64,000 nt of DNA from Hypoxylon rubiginosum (lineage: Eukaryota > Ascomycota > Sordariomycetes > Xylariales > Hypoxylaceae): NCBI GenBank assembly GCA_902806565.1, contig CADCXA010000024.1, positions 372,001 to 436,000 of the forward strand. Reading direction: 5' to 3'. Position 1 is the first letter of the stretch; each line of letters starts with the position of its first letter. The position numbers and the translations under genes are program-made. Shown piece after piece: positions 21,411 through 36,600 of this stretch. The notes beneath the pieces are model-generated. The model did no database searches. It was not told where the DNA came from and was given only the letters and a program-made list of their open reading frames with translations.

Positions 21411-24400
21411 AGTTTTTATTTTAATAAATATAATATTATATAAACTTATAATATAAAAAAAAAATTTTTAATTAAAATTAAATAAATTTTATAAAATTTA
21501 TAATATTTTAAATTATATTATTAATTATTATTTTTATAATTATTTATTTATAACGTTTAATTAGTTTATATTATTAATAAAACTTATAAAAAAACATTTA
21601 AATTATTTAAAATTATTTATTTAATTTTAATTAAATATATTTAAAAATTAAAAAACCAGGTAATTTTATTTTTAATTATTTAATTAATTTATAGTTTTTT
21701 TAATAATATTTATAAAACTTATAAAAAAGCGGCTTAGTTTTTTAATTATAATATAAATAAGTTTAATTAAATTTAGTTAAATATATTTAAAAAATACGTA
21801 AATTTATAAAAAAATATTTTAATATATTTTAATTATTATTTTTAAATATATTTAATTAAATTTAATTAAATATATTTAAAAAATATATAAATATATAAAA
21901 TAAGATTTTAATATATTTAAAATATTTTTAAATAAATTTAATTAAACTTAATTAAATATATTTATAAAATAAATAATTAAATTTTTAATTATTTAATTAA
22001 TTTATAATTTTTTTATTATATTTATAAGTTTTATAAAAAAATATTAATTTTTTAATTAGTTTTAAATATAATTAATTAAGTTCGGTTAAATATAATTAAA
22101 AAATATATAATTTTTATTTATTTAATTTTTAATTATTTAATTAATTTATTGTTTTTTTAAATATATTTATAAGTTTTATAAAAAAATATTAATTTTTTAA
22201 TTAGTTTTAAATATAATTAATTAAATTTAATTAATTATAATTAAAAAATAAATAAGTAATTATTATTTTTATTATTTAATTAATTTAAACTTTTTTTTAT
22301 TATATTTATAAAACTTATAAAAAAACATTTAAATTTTAATTTTAATTTAAATATATTTAATTAAACTTAGTTAAATACGTTTAAAAAATAAGTAGCTTAT
22401 AATTATTAAAACCTTTAAAAATAATAAATATATTTAATAAAACTCGGCTAATTATATTTAAAAAATAAATAATTTATAGTTATTTAAACTTTTAAAAATA
22501 AAATATATTAATTTAAAAATAAATCGTTTATATTAATTTAAGTTTTTAATTATAAATATTTTTTAAATATTTTATATTATATTAATAATAAAACATTAAC
22601 TTATATTTATATTTATATATAATAAAAAGTTAAACTTAATTTTTTATTTTTATATATATATATTTTTTTTTTCTTATTTTTTTATTTTTTTATTTTTATT
22701 ATATTTAAGTTTTTTTTTTTTTTTTTTTTAATTATAATTTAACTTTTAATATTTATAATAAACATTTATTTAATTTATTAAACTATATAATAAAATAAGT
22801 ACTTTTTAATATTAAAACCTAGTTATAAAAACTTTTTAAATTTAAAATATATAAATATTTTTTTTTATTTTTAATATTATAATTACTTTTTATTTTAATA
22901 GTTAATATATTATTATTATAACTTTTTTATTTATCGTAATTTACTTTTTTAAAAATATATATATATTTATTAAATTTATTTAAAAATTAAATCCACCGAA
23001 TAATTTTATATTTTAAATTAATAAAAAATAATTATTTACTGGTAATATTAAACTAAAAATAATAATAATAATAATAATAAAATTAACTTTAAATAAATAA
23101 AATTAATTTATTAATTTATATTTTTTAAAACTATAAAATTATTTTTTTATTACTTAATTTTAAATTTTTTCTTGTTTTTTTTATATAAACTTTTTATAAA
23201 ACTTATTTTTAATTATTATTTTTTAAATTAAGGTTTTAATAATTATCTATTAAATAATATAAGTAATTATTTTATAAAGTTATAATATTTTAAAATTTTT
23301 ACTAATAATAAATATTTTTAATTATATATATAAGTTTTTTATAATATTAATAATTTTTCTAATAAACCTTTTAACGTTTTTTTTATAAAAAGCTGTTTTA
23401 TTTTATAAATTTCTTTTTTTTTAATTAATAAAAACTTATTATTATAAAAATAAAACTTATTTTTTAATTTTTTTTAAGATTTTAATAAGCTATATTAAAA
23501 ACGGTTTTATTAAAAAAATAATTTTTATAAATTAATATTATTTTTAGTTATATTTATAAATAAAAAGGTTTTTATTTTTATAAATTCGTTAAATAATCTG
23601 TTTTTTTTATTTATAATTTTTAAAAAAAGTAATTTTTTACTGTTATTAATATTAATTAATTTAATTATAATAAATAATAACTTAAGTTTTTTATTAAAAT
23701 TTATATTAATATTTATTTTATTAAAATTTAATAAAATGTTTAATTTTTTTTTAAAGCTTAAAAATATTAAATATAAAACTAAATAAAAGTTAATAATATT
23801 AAACGTGTTAAAATAAAAATTAAAATAAAATATATTTACGTTTAATTTTAATTATTATATTTTAATAATATTTAACTACTTTTAATAAAATCTAAAAAAA
23901 ACTAATAATATATTAATATATAATTTAAATATTTAAATAATTTTAATATATATTTATTTTTTTAAAACTTTTTATTTTATTTATTTTTTATATAATAAAA
24001 TATATTATAATAAAATATATTAAACACGTTTTAAAAATATTAACTTAAAAAAAGGTAAATTTTATATATACTTTTTTTTATTTATAAATTTTTTTATTTT
24101 TTATTTAAACTTTTTATTTATATTTTTTAATTTTTATTAATATTAAATACTTTTTTTAATTATTATTATTTTATTTATTTTTAATATATAAATATTATTA
24201 TATTTTAATATATAATTAAGTTTTTTTAAAGTTTATTATTATTTAAAATTAACTTATTATAATTATATATTATTTTTTTTTTTTTATATATAATAAATAT
24301 ATATAAGTTTATTAAAATTTATATTAAATATAAAAAAGTTTATATATTATTTAAAATAACTTTTAATTTTTATATAAAAATTTTTTATTATATTTATTAT

Positions 24401-26572
24401 TTATATTATATTTTAAAGTAATGTTAATTATTAAATAAAATTAATTTAAATATATTTTACTAGTTTAAGTGTTTTTAAAAGTTTAAAACTAAAAAAAATA
24501 AAATAATTAAATAATAATAGTTTAAGCTTTAAAATTTTTTATAATTATTTTAAACTTTAAATTAATAGTTTTTAAAATAAGATTATTTATTATATTTTTT
24601 ATATTTTTATTATAAAAAGTAATTAAACTTTATTAAATATTATAAAATTTAATTATATAATAATAAACTTTTATAAATAAATATTTATAATATTAATATT
24701 ATAAATAAATAATATAATTTTTATAACACGTTTTATTAATCTAATAAACATTTTAAAAAAAAAGTAAAAAAAAATAAAACTTTTATATTTTATTATAAAA
24801 ATAAAAATATATAATTAATAAAAATTTATAAACTTTTTAAGTTTTTATAATTATTATTAATTAATTTTAACTTAAAAACTTAAAAATTTTAAAAAAATAT
24901 TTAATAGTTTAATTTTGTTTTTTTTTTTATATTTATTTTATATAAACTTATTAATTATAATATTAATAATTTAAATTTTAATTATTTTTAAATTTAAAAA
25001 ACTTTATATTATATAATTAGTTTTTTAAAAATAACGTAAAATAAATAATTTAAATATATTTAATTATATTTTTATAATTTATAACTAATTATTTAATATT
25101 AATTTATTATTAATAATAATAATTTAAATTTAAATATTTTAATATAACTTTTTAAAAAAATCTATATAAATAATTTATATATTAAAAAATATATTATAAC
25201 TTAAAAATAAATATAAAAAACTATAAATAATTTAAAAAACTTAAATATAAATAATTTTATAATTTAGTTTATATTAAAACTTAATTTAAATATAATTCTT
25301 AAAAAAAATATAAATTAATAATATAAAAACCTTTTAAAAATTAAAAATATTACTAGTATTATTTTAAACGTTATAAGGAAAAATTAATAGTAAAAAAAAA
25401 TTATTTTAATTAAATAAATTATTATAAAAAAAATATTATTTTTTTATATATATATTTTTATAAGTTATTTAATATATATACCGTTTATTTATATATTAAT
25501 ATAATTATATAAAAAAACTAATTATAATTTAAACATATAATTTTATAGTAAAAATTATAAAAAAAAGAACTTATTTTTATAGTAATATTTTTAATATTAT
25601 TTATATAATTATAAATAAAAAATATTAATTTTATTTATATTTAATTAACTTTTTTAATAATATTTAATTAATATTTAAACTATTATAAAATAAATTATTT
25701 TAAAGTAATTAAAATATAAATAAACTAATTTATAAAAAACTTTTTAAAATAATTTTTATAATATTATTTTAATTAAAAACATTAATTTAATTAATATTAA
25801 TTATAATATATACTTATTATTTTTATTTATTAATAATAAAAAATTTATATTTTATTATTATTAAAACTTAATAACTATTATTTATTATTTAAATTAATTA
25901 ACTTTTTTTTATTATTTTTACTATTAATTTAAACTAATTAAAAATAAAAAATAAACTTTTTTTAAATTAAATTATAAGTAATTAATTTAATATTAGTATT
26001 TATATTTTTAACTAAAAATAAAAAGTATTTTTAAATAATATTATAAAAAAAGATTATTTTAATAAATATTATAATATAGTTTAAATAATTAAATATTAAA
26101 AAGAAAACTTATTTTATATATATTATTTAATTTTTTTATTATTATTAAATTATAATTAATTTATAAAACTTATAAATATTAATTATGTTATATAAATTAA
26201 AATTCTAAAAATTAATATTAATTTAAATAATATTTTATAATAAATAATATTATTTAATATAATATATAAATTTTATAATATAATAAATTTAAAGTTATTT
26301 TATATAATTAAAAATTATTATATAAAAAATTAAGTTTATATTACGATATATATATAAAGTTATATATAATATTAATATAATTTATTTTAAATTATATTTA
26401 TAAGTTATATTTTATATTTTAAAACTTAATTATATTTAATTTATAATTAAATATAATTATTGTTTTTATGTATATTTTAATATTATTAATTTTTTTATTA
26501 TTATTATTAATTTAATATATTATTTTAAAAACTTTTTAAAATTATTTTATTTTAAAATTATAATTAAATTAA

Positions 26573-26889
26573 ATAAATATTTAATATATTAATTTCTTTT
26601 TATTTTATTAATATTATTATAATTTCACCGGTTAATTAAATACTTAGAATCGCCTTATATTTTTCGATTTTTTTTTTTATAATTTTATTATAATAAGGTT
26701 TTTTAAGGTGTAAATAAAATAAAAAAGTTATATAAAATAAACTTTATTTAGTTATACTAATTATTATTATTTTTAAGTGGTAATAAAATATATTAATTAA
26801 TTTTATAATAAATTTAAAAAACGTGCGTTAAAATATAGTTAGTTAATTAAAGTTTTTAAAAGCTTAAATTTATTTATAATATAAAAAAA
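26573..26889. repeat. Direct repeat, right copy of 5.6-kb pair
   Basis: The right-hand partner of 20,980-21,285. It runs directly into a short GC-bearing island that ends in CTAG at 26,932. The element between the two copies (21.3-26.6 kb) is AT-saturated and cannot be assigned to a family by eye. Confidence 0.7.
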
Positions 26890-26932
26890 GCTCGCGATAA
26901 TCCCCCGGCTAAAGAACAGGTTACACAGCTAG
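26890..26932 (+). repeat. GC island ending in CTAG, degenerate Helitron-like terminus
   Basis: About 43 bases with normal G/C content inside the AT block: GCTCGCGATAATCCCCCGG, then GGTTACACAGCTAG followed by T. The last 16 bases match the 42.5-kb terminus (GGTTGCGCAGCTAGTA) except for two G-to-A changes, as expected if this copy is a mutated version. The hairpin seen in the other copy is not preserved here. Confidence 0.45.
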
Positions 26933-29900
26933 TAAATAAAAATTATATATTAAAATTTTAAGTTATTTAAAATTAATAAAATAAAATAATAATTAAATAA
27001 TATTATATAACTTTTTTTTAATTAGAAATACCAGGTATATATTAATATTAAAATTTATATTATTATAAAAATAATTAAATATATTTATAAATATATTTAT
27101 AAAAGTAATAATTAAATTATAATTTATTTATATTAAAAAAAAATATTATTATAATAAAATTAAAATTAAAATTAACTTTATAATAAAATTAATAAATATT
27201 TATATAATTGTTTTATTAAATTATATAAATTAGTATATTATTTTTTAAAATTTTTAATTTATAATATATATTTATTTATTTAAAAAAAAAAAATAAAATA
27301 AAATATTATATTAAAAATAACTTTAAATTAATAATAAAAATTTTAAAGTAAAACTATATAACTTTTATAATATAATTTAAATATAATAAAATCTATAAAA
27401 ATAATTAAAATATTTTATATTAAAACTTTTTATATTTATTTTAATAACATATAAAAAAAAAATTTAAAATATAAATAAAAAATAATAAAAAAACTTAATT
27501 AAATATATTTTATTTATTTAAAAATTAATAAAAAACTTTATTTATAAATACTTCTTATTTTAATCCTTAAAATTAAAAATTAATTTAATTTAATAAAATA
27601 TAATAATATTTAATACTTAATATTTTAAAATACTTATTAAACTTAAAGCTTTTTAAAAAATAATAACTATTAAAAAATTTTTTTTAAAAAAGCATAGATA
27701 TTTTTAATTAACAGTTAATTAAAAACCATTTTTATATACGTTTTATAAAAAAGTAATATTTAAAATTTAATTTATATTTAAAATAAATTTTAAAAGTTTA
27801 TATATAATAATTTAATATAAGTATTTAATAAAATATAAAGTTTATTTAATTTAATTAAAACTATTTATTTAAATTATAATTTATATTTAATTAAAATAAA
27901 ATAAGTTTTTTTTCGTTTTAATTTAATTAAAAAAAAATTTATATTAATTATTTATTTAAAAAAAAAGTTAAATTATAATTATAATATTAAAACAAGTTTA
28001 TATAACAAAGTATTTTTAATATTAAATAATAATTAATATATTATATATAATATTATTATAATAATTATTAAATAAACTTTTTTTTTTATATATTTTTATT
28101 TATAAAATTTAATTAAAACTAAAAAAACTTTTTTATATTTAATATTTTATTATTACTATTAATTAAAAAAAAATTTATATTATATATAATTTTATTTAAT
28201 ATTATAATATTTTTATTATTTAATAAAAAAACCACTTATTTATAATTTAAAATTCCTATTATTTTAAATAATAATTTAATATATAATATTTAAAAAAAAT
28301 TAATAAAAATAAATCTTTTTTAATAGATATTATTAATTATTTAAAATAAAATTATTATATAATATAAATATATATTTAAAATAATTTATAAAATATTATA
28401 TAATATATAAAAAAATTAATTTTTATTTAATAGAATATTTATTTTATTTAAAAAAGATTTTATATAAATTTTATTTATAATTAAAAGAAAATTAAGGTTA
28501 TAAATTATTAACATTTATTTATAAAATTTATTTTTATAATTTAAGTTTTAAAAACTATATTTAATAAAATAATATAAAAAATATAAAGTTTTTATAATAA
28601 TTTTAAATAATTTTTTATAACTTTAAAATTAATAAACTAATATTATTATTTAATATAATAAAAATATTTAATAATATTAAAAACCTTTATAATTATATTT
28701 ATTTAAAAAAAGTTTTAAATAATATATTATATAATTTAAATATTTTTACCTTTAAGTTTATTTTATTTATATATAATATATTTATATAAAAGATTAATAA
28801 TAATTTATTATTTAATATTTTAAAAAAAAAAAAAATACTTTTTAATAAATAAGTTTATTAAAATAAATAATTAATAAATTAAAAAAACACTAATTAAAAT
28901 AATTTAAGTTTTATAACTAAAAAAAATACCACCAGTTAAATTAAAATTAAAAGTTAATTTTTTTATTATAATATTATATAATTTAAATTTTAATTAAGGT
29001 TTTTATAATAACATTTAAATAATTATAATTTAACTTAATAAATATAATATAAAAATTAAAATTTTTAACAAGTTATTTAATAAAATAAAATATATTTTAT
29101 TAAAAATTAAATTAATTTAAAATAACAAGGATTAATTATTTATATAATTTAAATAATAGTTTTTAATATTAATTTATTTTATTATAATTATAAATAAGTT
29201 ATAAAAATAATTTTTTAATATAATTAATATTAATTAAAAAATTCTTATATTTATATATAAATAATTTTATATAATTATATTAAAAATTAAATCTGTTTAA
29301 AAATTAAAAATTTTAAAGGTATTAAAAATGAAATTTAATAAATTATTAAATATTATATATTTTAAAGTTTTATAAAAATTAATAAATAATTAAAAAAAAA
29401 TACTATAAATAATATTATATTTAATATATATATAAAACACTTTTAATTAATTACTTAACTTATTTTTACTTTTTAAAATAAAAAATTTTATTATGTTTTA
29501 ATTATTTTACTTTTTTTATTATATTAAATAATTAAAATAATAAGTTATAAATTATTTTAATTACTTTAAATAAATAAGTATTAATTAACTTTTATTTTAT
29601 TATAAGTTTTATATTTTTTTTAACTATTAATAATAAAAAATTACATTAAAAAAAAATTAAAATTAATATAAAAATATTAATTAATATGTTATTTATTTTA
29701 ATATATTTATTAATAACTATTAAAAAAATTAATTATTATCGTTTAAATTTATTAATATTTATATATTATATATTAAATTAATAAAAGTATTTATTTTTAA
29801 TATTATTATAATAATAACTAATATATATATATTATTAAAATAATTAAGTAAAATAATATAATATTAAAATTTATTATTATTTATTTTATAATTAATATAA

Positions 29901-31302
29901 TTTTATTTTAAAAATAAAATAATATTATATATTTATATATAAATAACTAATAATAATTAAAACTTTTAAATTAATTAAAAAAAACCAATATAAACTTATT
30001 TTTATAATTATTAATTAATATTTTATTTAACTTAATTTTTTTATAATAATAAACCTGGTTTTTATATTATATATTTAATAAAAAAATCCATTTAATAATA
30101 AGCTATTAAATTATTAATAAGATATTTACTTAAAAAAACAATAAAATTTAATATATATATAAATTATTAAATATTAAAGTTATAATATTACTTATTTTTA
30201 TTCTTTTAATTTTAATTAAAATTTATTATATATATTTAATTAAATTTTTATTATTTTTTAATATAAGATAATTATTATTTTTATTAATATAATAAAAAAT
30301 CTTAAACATATAAAATAAAACTGGAAGATAATTTAACTTATTTTAATTTAAAACTAATATTTATTTTTAATTAAACTTAAAAAAATTAAAATAATTTATA
30401 TTATAAAATAATAAATTTAATAAATAAAAACTAATATATTAATTATTATTATTTTAATTTATAAAACTATAAAACCGTTTCTTTAACCTAATAATAATAG
30501 TTATTATAAATATTATTTTTATAATATAAAAAAATTAAAATAAAATTAAAAAGTCTTTTAAAATTAATAAAATCCTTTAAAAAACATTTCTTATAAATTA
30601 AAAAAAAATCTTATAAACTATATAAACTTAAATAATATTAATTAAAAATAATTATAAAGATTTATAAAATTTAAAAATTTAAACTAAATAATTATTTAAA
30701 TTAAATAAATAAAAAAAATATTAAATAATTTAAAATTAATATTATATAAATCACATTTTAATAATAATTTAAAAAAATATATAATAATTAAATACACGTT
30801 ATATATTAAAAATAAACCAATTTAAAATATATATAAAATAATAAAAAAAATAAAAATTTTAAATAAATTATAATTATAAAATTAACTAATATTAAAAATA
30901 AGTTTTAAATAAATAAAAATTATTTAATTAAATATTTTTAACTTTATATTATAAAATTATAATATAAAAAAAAGATTTATATTTTAAAAATATAAAAAAA
31001 TATTAATTTAAAAGTTTTATTAAATAATATATAAAATAATAAATTAATTTATTAAATTATTTTCCTTTTATTTATATATATATATTTTATAAAATATTAT
31101 TTTTATAAAAATATCTATTTAAAAAATATTATAAATTATATATATAAAAAAATAATATATAAAAAAAAATCTAATTTTTTTAATTATAATATATTAAAAA
31201 AAACTTAACCTTTTATAAATAAAATATTAAAAAAAATTAAATTTTTTAATAAATATAATTATTATAAATATATTTAAAAATAATTTTATAATTAATTTTA
31301 AG

Positions 31303-31374
31303 ATTAATATTAATAAAAAATTTAATATTAATAAAAAGTTTAATATTAATAAAAATTTTAATATTAATAAAAGT
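31303..31374 (+). repeat. 18-bp tandem repeat, 4 units
   Basis: Four consecutive 18-bp units of the form TTTAATATTAATAAAAAG with one or two changes each. The unit is six codons; on the + strand it reads FNINKK-like with no stop across all four units. It probably reflects a coding repeat of a lost transposon protein, or simple AT slippage. Confidence 0.75.
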
Positions 31375-31609
31375 TATATAAAAAATAATTAAAATAAAAT
31401 AATTTTTACGATAATTTAAATTTTAATTATTACTATTTATTAAATTAAATATAAATATAAATAACTTTAAAATAAAATTAAAATTAATAAATAAATAAAA
31501 TAATATAAGTTTAATTTTAATATTTAAATATAAAAAACTAAGTTTAGTTTTTTTTTTTTAATTAAACTAAAAGTTATTATTTAAATTATTAAAAAAAAAA
31601 ATTTAAAAC

Positions 31610-31610
<1 letters not shown>

Positions 31611-31677
<67 letters not shown>

Positions 31678-31679
31678 AT
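31611..31679. repeat. (ATT)n microsatellite
   Basis: ATT repeats from 31611 to about 31642, a T run, then TTA repeats to about 31679. A simple-sequence expansion within the AT block; a shorter (AAT)n run lies near 23,057-23,081. Confidence 0.85.
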
Positions 31680-33314
31680 AAATTTAAATTATTTAATATA
31701 TATTAAAAATATTAATTTTTTATAACGATATTTTTAAAAAAAATATTTAAAATTATTATTATTACTAGGTTTTATTTATTTAATATATGTTAAATAAATT
31801 AAATATTTATTTAAATACTTAATATTAATTTTTTTTTTAATTTTGTTTATATTTTTTTTTTAATTTTATTTATATTTTTTTTTTTAACTTTACTTATATT
31901 TTATAAAATTTTATTAACATTATATTTTTAACTAGTTTTTTTAATATTAATAATTTTTACTTTAAAATTAAAAAGTTATTTTATTATTATTATTTATTAT
32001 ATAAATTATTTATTATAAAAGCCCTTATATTTAAAAAAAATAATAAAATATTTTTAATAAAAAATATTATTATTAAACATTTTAATTATTTTCTTAATAA
32101 ATAAAATTTAAGCGAAATAAATAAATAAAAGTTTAATTAAAATATAAGAAATTAAATAAAAAAAATAATTATAAAATAATATATATATTTTAATATTTAT
32201 ATTATAATATTTAATTAATAACTAAAAAATATATAATATTAAATAAATTTTATTTTTTTATTTAAAGTTTAATTTTAAATAAATAATAATATAATTTTTA
32301 TTTTAAATATAATAAAAGTTTTAATAAAAAAATATATAATTAAAAAAAAAATATAAATAATATTTAATAAATTTTTTATAAAATATATATATATTTAATT
32401 AACTAATAATTAAAAATTTATAATTTTAAATATAATATAATTGTTTTTTAATTTTATTAATTATAATATAAAAATATAATAATTATAATTAAAATTAAAT
32501 TTAAAATTAATATAATTAAATAAGTTATTAATATATATATTTTTTTATTATTTAAATATATTTTTATAAAAAAAAAACCAGTGCTTTTAAAAAAAAATTA
32601 TTAAATATAATATATTAATTATAATAAAAATAATTAATATAAATATATATATATAATATTTAAAATTAATTATAATATTTAAATATACGATTTATATTTA
32701 TATGGTTTTTATAAAAAATATAAAAATAATAAATCCTGGTATTAATTAAATTATTTTAAAATATTAATAAATAAAAAACAATTTAATTAATAAATAAAAA
32801 AATATATAATTTTTATATATTTTTAATATTATTTTAAATATTTTTAATAATAATTATATAAATTTTATAAAACAGTAAATAATAAAGTTTATTATTATTA
32901 GTAATATATAAAATAATTAATATATATAATAAATTATACTTAAAATAAAAAATATAAATAATTTTTTAAATTTAATTAAATATATTATTATTATTATTAA
33001 AAAGTATAATAATTATAAATTTTTCTTTTAAATTTATTTTATATTTTATATTAATAAAAAATATATTAATAAAAAATAAATATTAAAATAAAAAATAAAA
33101 AATTAAAATAATATTAAAAAATATTTATATATTATATAACTTATTTATATATATAAATAAATAATAAATTATTAATATTTTAAATTTTAAAATAATTTAT
33201 TATTTATTTAACTTAAAATATTTAAATAATTTATATAAATAAATTTTTATAATTTTATTTATATTATAATAAATATAATTTTTTATTATTTATATATATT
33301 TAAATTTATATATA

Positions 33315-33625
33315 TTATTATATATTATAAGTAAAGACTTTTATAAATATAGCTTTTTTTAGTTTTCTTTAAATATATTTTAATAATTAAAATAACTAAT
33401 ATAATTAATATATAAATAATTTATTAATATAATTAAAGTTAAGTTTAAATATTATTAATATATTAAAAATAATTTATATTTATAATTTATTAGTTTATTT
33501 AAATTATTAAAATTATTATAAGTTTTATTAATTTATATTTTTATTTTTTTTAAGCTTGATTTTTTTATTAATATAAAGTTAATTTAATTAATATATTATA
33601 TTTATATTTTATATATTTTATAATA
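33315..33625 (+). repeat. 5' LTR of the chromovirus
   Basis: About 311 bp beginning near TATTATATATTATAAG and ending TTTTATAATA. It aligns with 40,137-40,449 along its whole length. Visible differences in the first 60 bases (G/A, G/A, A/G, C/T, G/A, C/T) are all transitions. A TG...CA LTR would become TA...TA under RIP, which fits the ends seen. Boundaries are good to about 5 bp. Confidence 0.85.
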
Positions 33626-36600
33626 AAGTTAAGTTTTATTTTATTAATTAGTTAAGGAGGATTTTAAAAATTTTTATAAAAAAAAAAACCTTAAAAAAAT
33701 CTTAAATAATAAAATAAATTAAATAAATAATAATAAATTTATAATTAGTAAGTGATTTTATAAAAGAATTTATTTTTTTTAATAAAAAAAGAAAATTAAT
33801 ATTATTTAAAAGAAATTTAATATTATTTATAAAAAATTAAAATATAATATAATTAAAATTAATAATAAATATAATAAAAAAGTTATTTCTTTAAATATTA
33901 AATAAAAATCTTTTATAATTAAATAAAAAATACCTAACTTTAAAAACTTTTTTAATAGTTTTATTATTATTTTTAAAGTTAAAATAAAATAAATTAACTT
34001 TTTTTATAAATATTTAATTAATAAATTTATTAATAAAGATTAAATAATAAAAATAAAAAATATAATAAATAATTTTTTTTATTTATAAAAAAATTAAAAA
34101 ACCTAAGTTAAAAATTTTATTATTATTATAACTTAATAAAATAAATTTATATAATTACTTTTTTATTTTTAAATAATAAAAAAATAATAAGCTTAATTTA
34201 TTATAAATTAAATTATTAGTTATAATAAATTTTAAAGAATTATTTTTAATATTAATATAAAAATTTAATTTTTTAAAATAAAAGCTTATTATTTATATAT
34301 ATTAAGTGTTATTAAATAAATAATTAAAATAAGTAAATTTATTTATAATATAATAATAATTTTATAATTAATTTAATATTAAATAAAATATTATAATTAA
34401 ATAGTTATTTATTATAAAAACGAAATTAAAAATCTAAAATTTAAATTAAATAAATTATATTAAAAAATAAAAAATTTATAAAATAAATAATTAATTAAAA
34501 AATAATAAATTAAAATAAATAAGTAAGATTTTAATGTTTTTTTAAATAAAAAATATAAAATTTAAAAAATAATAATTTAAGAAAAAAATATTAAAATTTA
34601 AATAATAATTAAGGAATTTTATAAAATTAAAAATTAATTTATTATTATTTAATTTTTTAAATAAATAAAAGTTATTATAATAAAATAATAATTAATTAAA
34701 TATTAAAACCTGTTTATTTTTTTTAATAATAAAAACATAATTAATAAAAAAAATATTAAGTTTAAATAATAATTTATATTTTTAAAAAATAAGTTTTATA
34801 AAAATAATAATTATTTTAAAAAAAATAAAAATGTTAAAATCTTTTATATTTTTATAAAAATAAATAAAAATATAATAAATAAGTTTCTTTTTTATATTTT
34901 TTTTAAAAATAAATTAACGTTATTAAAAATATTAAATAAAGTTTTTAAATATTTATAAAAATAATATTTAAACTTAAATATTTTTAAAAAAATATATTTA
35001 AATTTTAAAACGTTAATAATAAAAATAAGTAACTTTTTTTAGTAATTTAAAATTAAGTTTATTATATAAATTATAAAAATATATATGTTTTTAAAAAATT
35101 ATAAAAAAGAAATTTATAATTAATTATTTTTTTAATTTAATAAGGTTTTTATTAAAAAATATTATAATAAAATAGTTAAATTTATTAATTTTTATAAAAT
35201 TACTTAATATTAAGATTATTAATAAAATAAAAAAAATTTTATTTATTAAAAATAAAATAATAAGAAGTTTATAAGTATTTTAAGTGTTATTAATAATAAA
35301 AGTGAAAATAATAAAAAAAATAATAGTTAATTTATAAATAGTTTTATTTTTATTTTAAATAATTATTATAATTTAAAAGTAATTAATATTATAAAAAATA
35401 AGTAAAAAATATATATTAAGTTTAAATTTATATAAATTAAATTTATAATTTTTAAAAATTAATATTTTATATATTATAAATTAAGTTATTATAATAATAA
35501 ATATTTAATAAAAAATAAATATAAATTTATAAATAAAGTTTATATTAATATAATTATTATATAAATACTGAAATAAAAAAGCTTAATATTTAATTAAATT
35601 AAATTAATAAATATAAATAATTTAGTAAAAAATTAACTTTAAAAAAAATAAACTTTTATTTTAAAAAAGTATAAATAATAATAATAAATATAGAAAAATA
35701 TTTAAAAATATTATTAAATTTTATAAAAAGGTTTTTTAAAGGAAATTTATTTTTAATAAATTATATTATAATAATAAATAAAGTAATTTTAATTATTAAA
35801 GTTTTAATTAATATAAAAATAAATGTATATTTATTAATAAATATTTTATTTATTAAAAAAATAATAAAATATTTAAATGTTAAAAAAATAAATAGTTTTA
35901 AATTAATAAAAATATTTAAATATAATAAAAAAAAGAAGTAAATTATAAATATAATAATTTATATTTATATTTAAATTTAAAAAAGAGAAATTAAAAATAT
36001 ATTATTATTAGTAATAAATATAAAATATAATATAATTATTAAAAAGAAGTTTTTTATTTAATATAATTTATTAATAAATAATTATTAGTATAAGTTATTA
36101 TTTTTAGTAAAATAAAAATTTAAATTATAATATTATAATATAAAAATAAATAAGGTAAAAAAGTTATTAAAAAATAAAAAATATTAAAAAAATATATAAA
36201 AAAAAGATATTTTTATAAATAAAAATAAAAAATATTAATAAAATAATTAAACTAGTTAAAAATAATAAATATTTTATATATTTCTAGTTATTAATAATAA
36301 TTTATTTTTTTAGTTATTTATATTTTTTTAATATATAAAAATATTTTAAAAACTTTTAATTATATTGTAAAATTAAAAAGGAAAATATTTTTAAATAAAA
36401 TAAATAAAATTTTAATTAAATAAAGGATTTAAAAATTTAAAAAGTAGTTTAAATTAATATATTAATAATTAAAATTTAACTTATTTTTTAAAAATAATAA
36501 AGTAATAATTTTAAAAATTATATTTTAATTTTTAAAAGATAATTTATTATTTTTAATTAACTTTTATAAAGTTAAAATTTATAAAATATATAATTTAATA

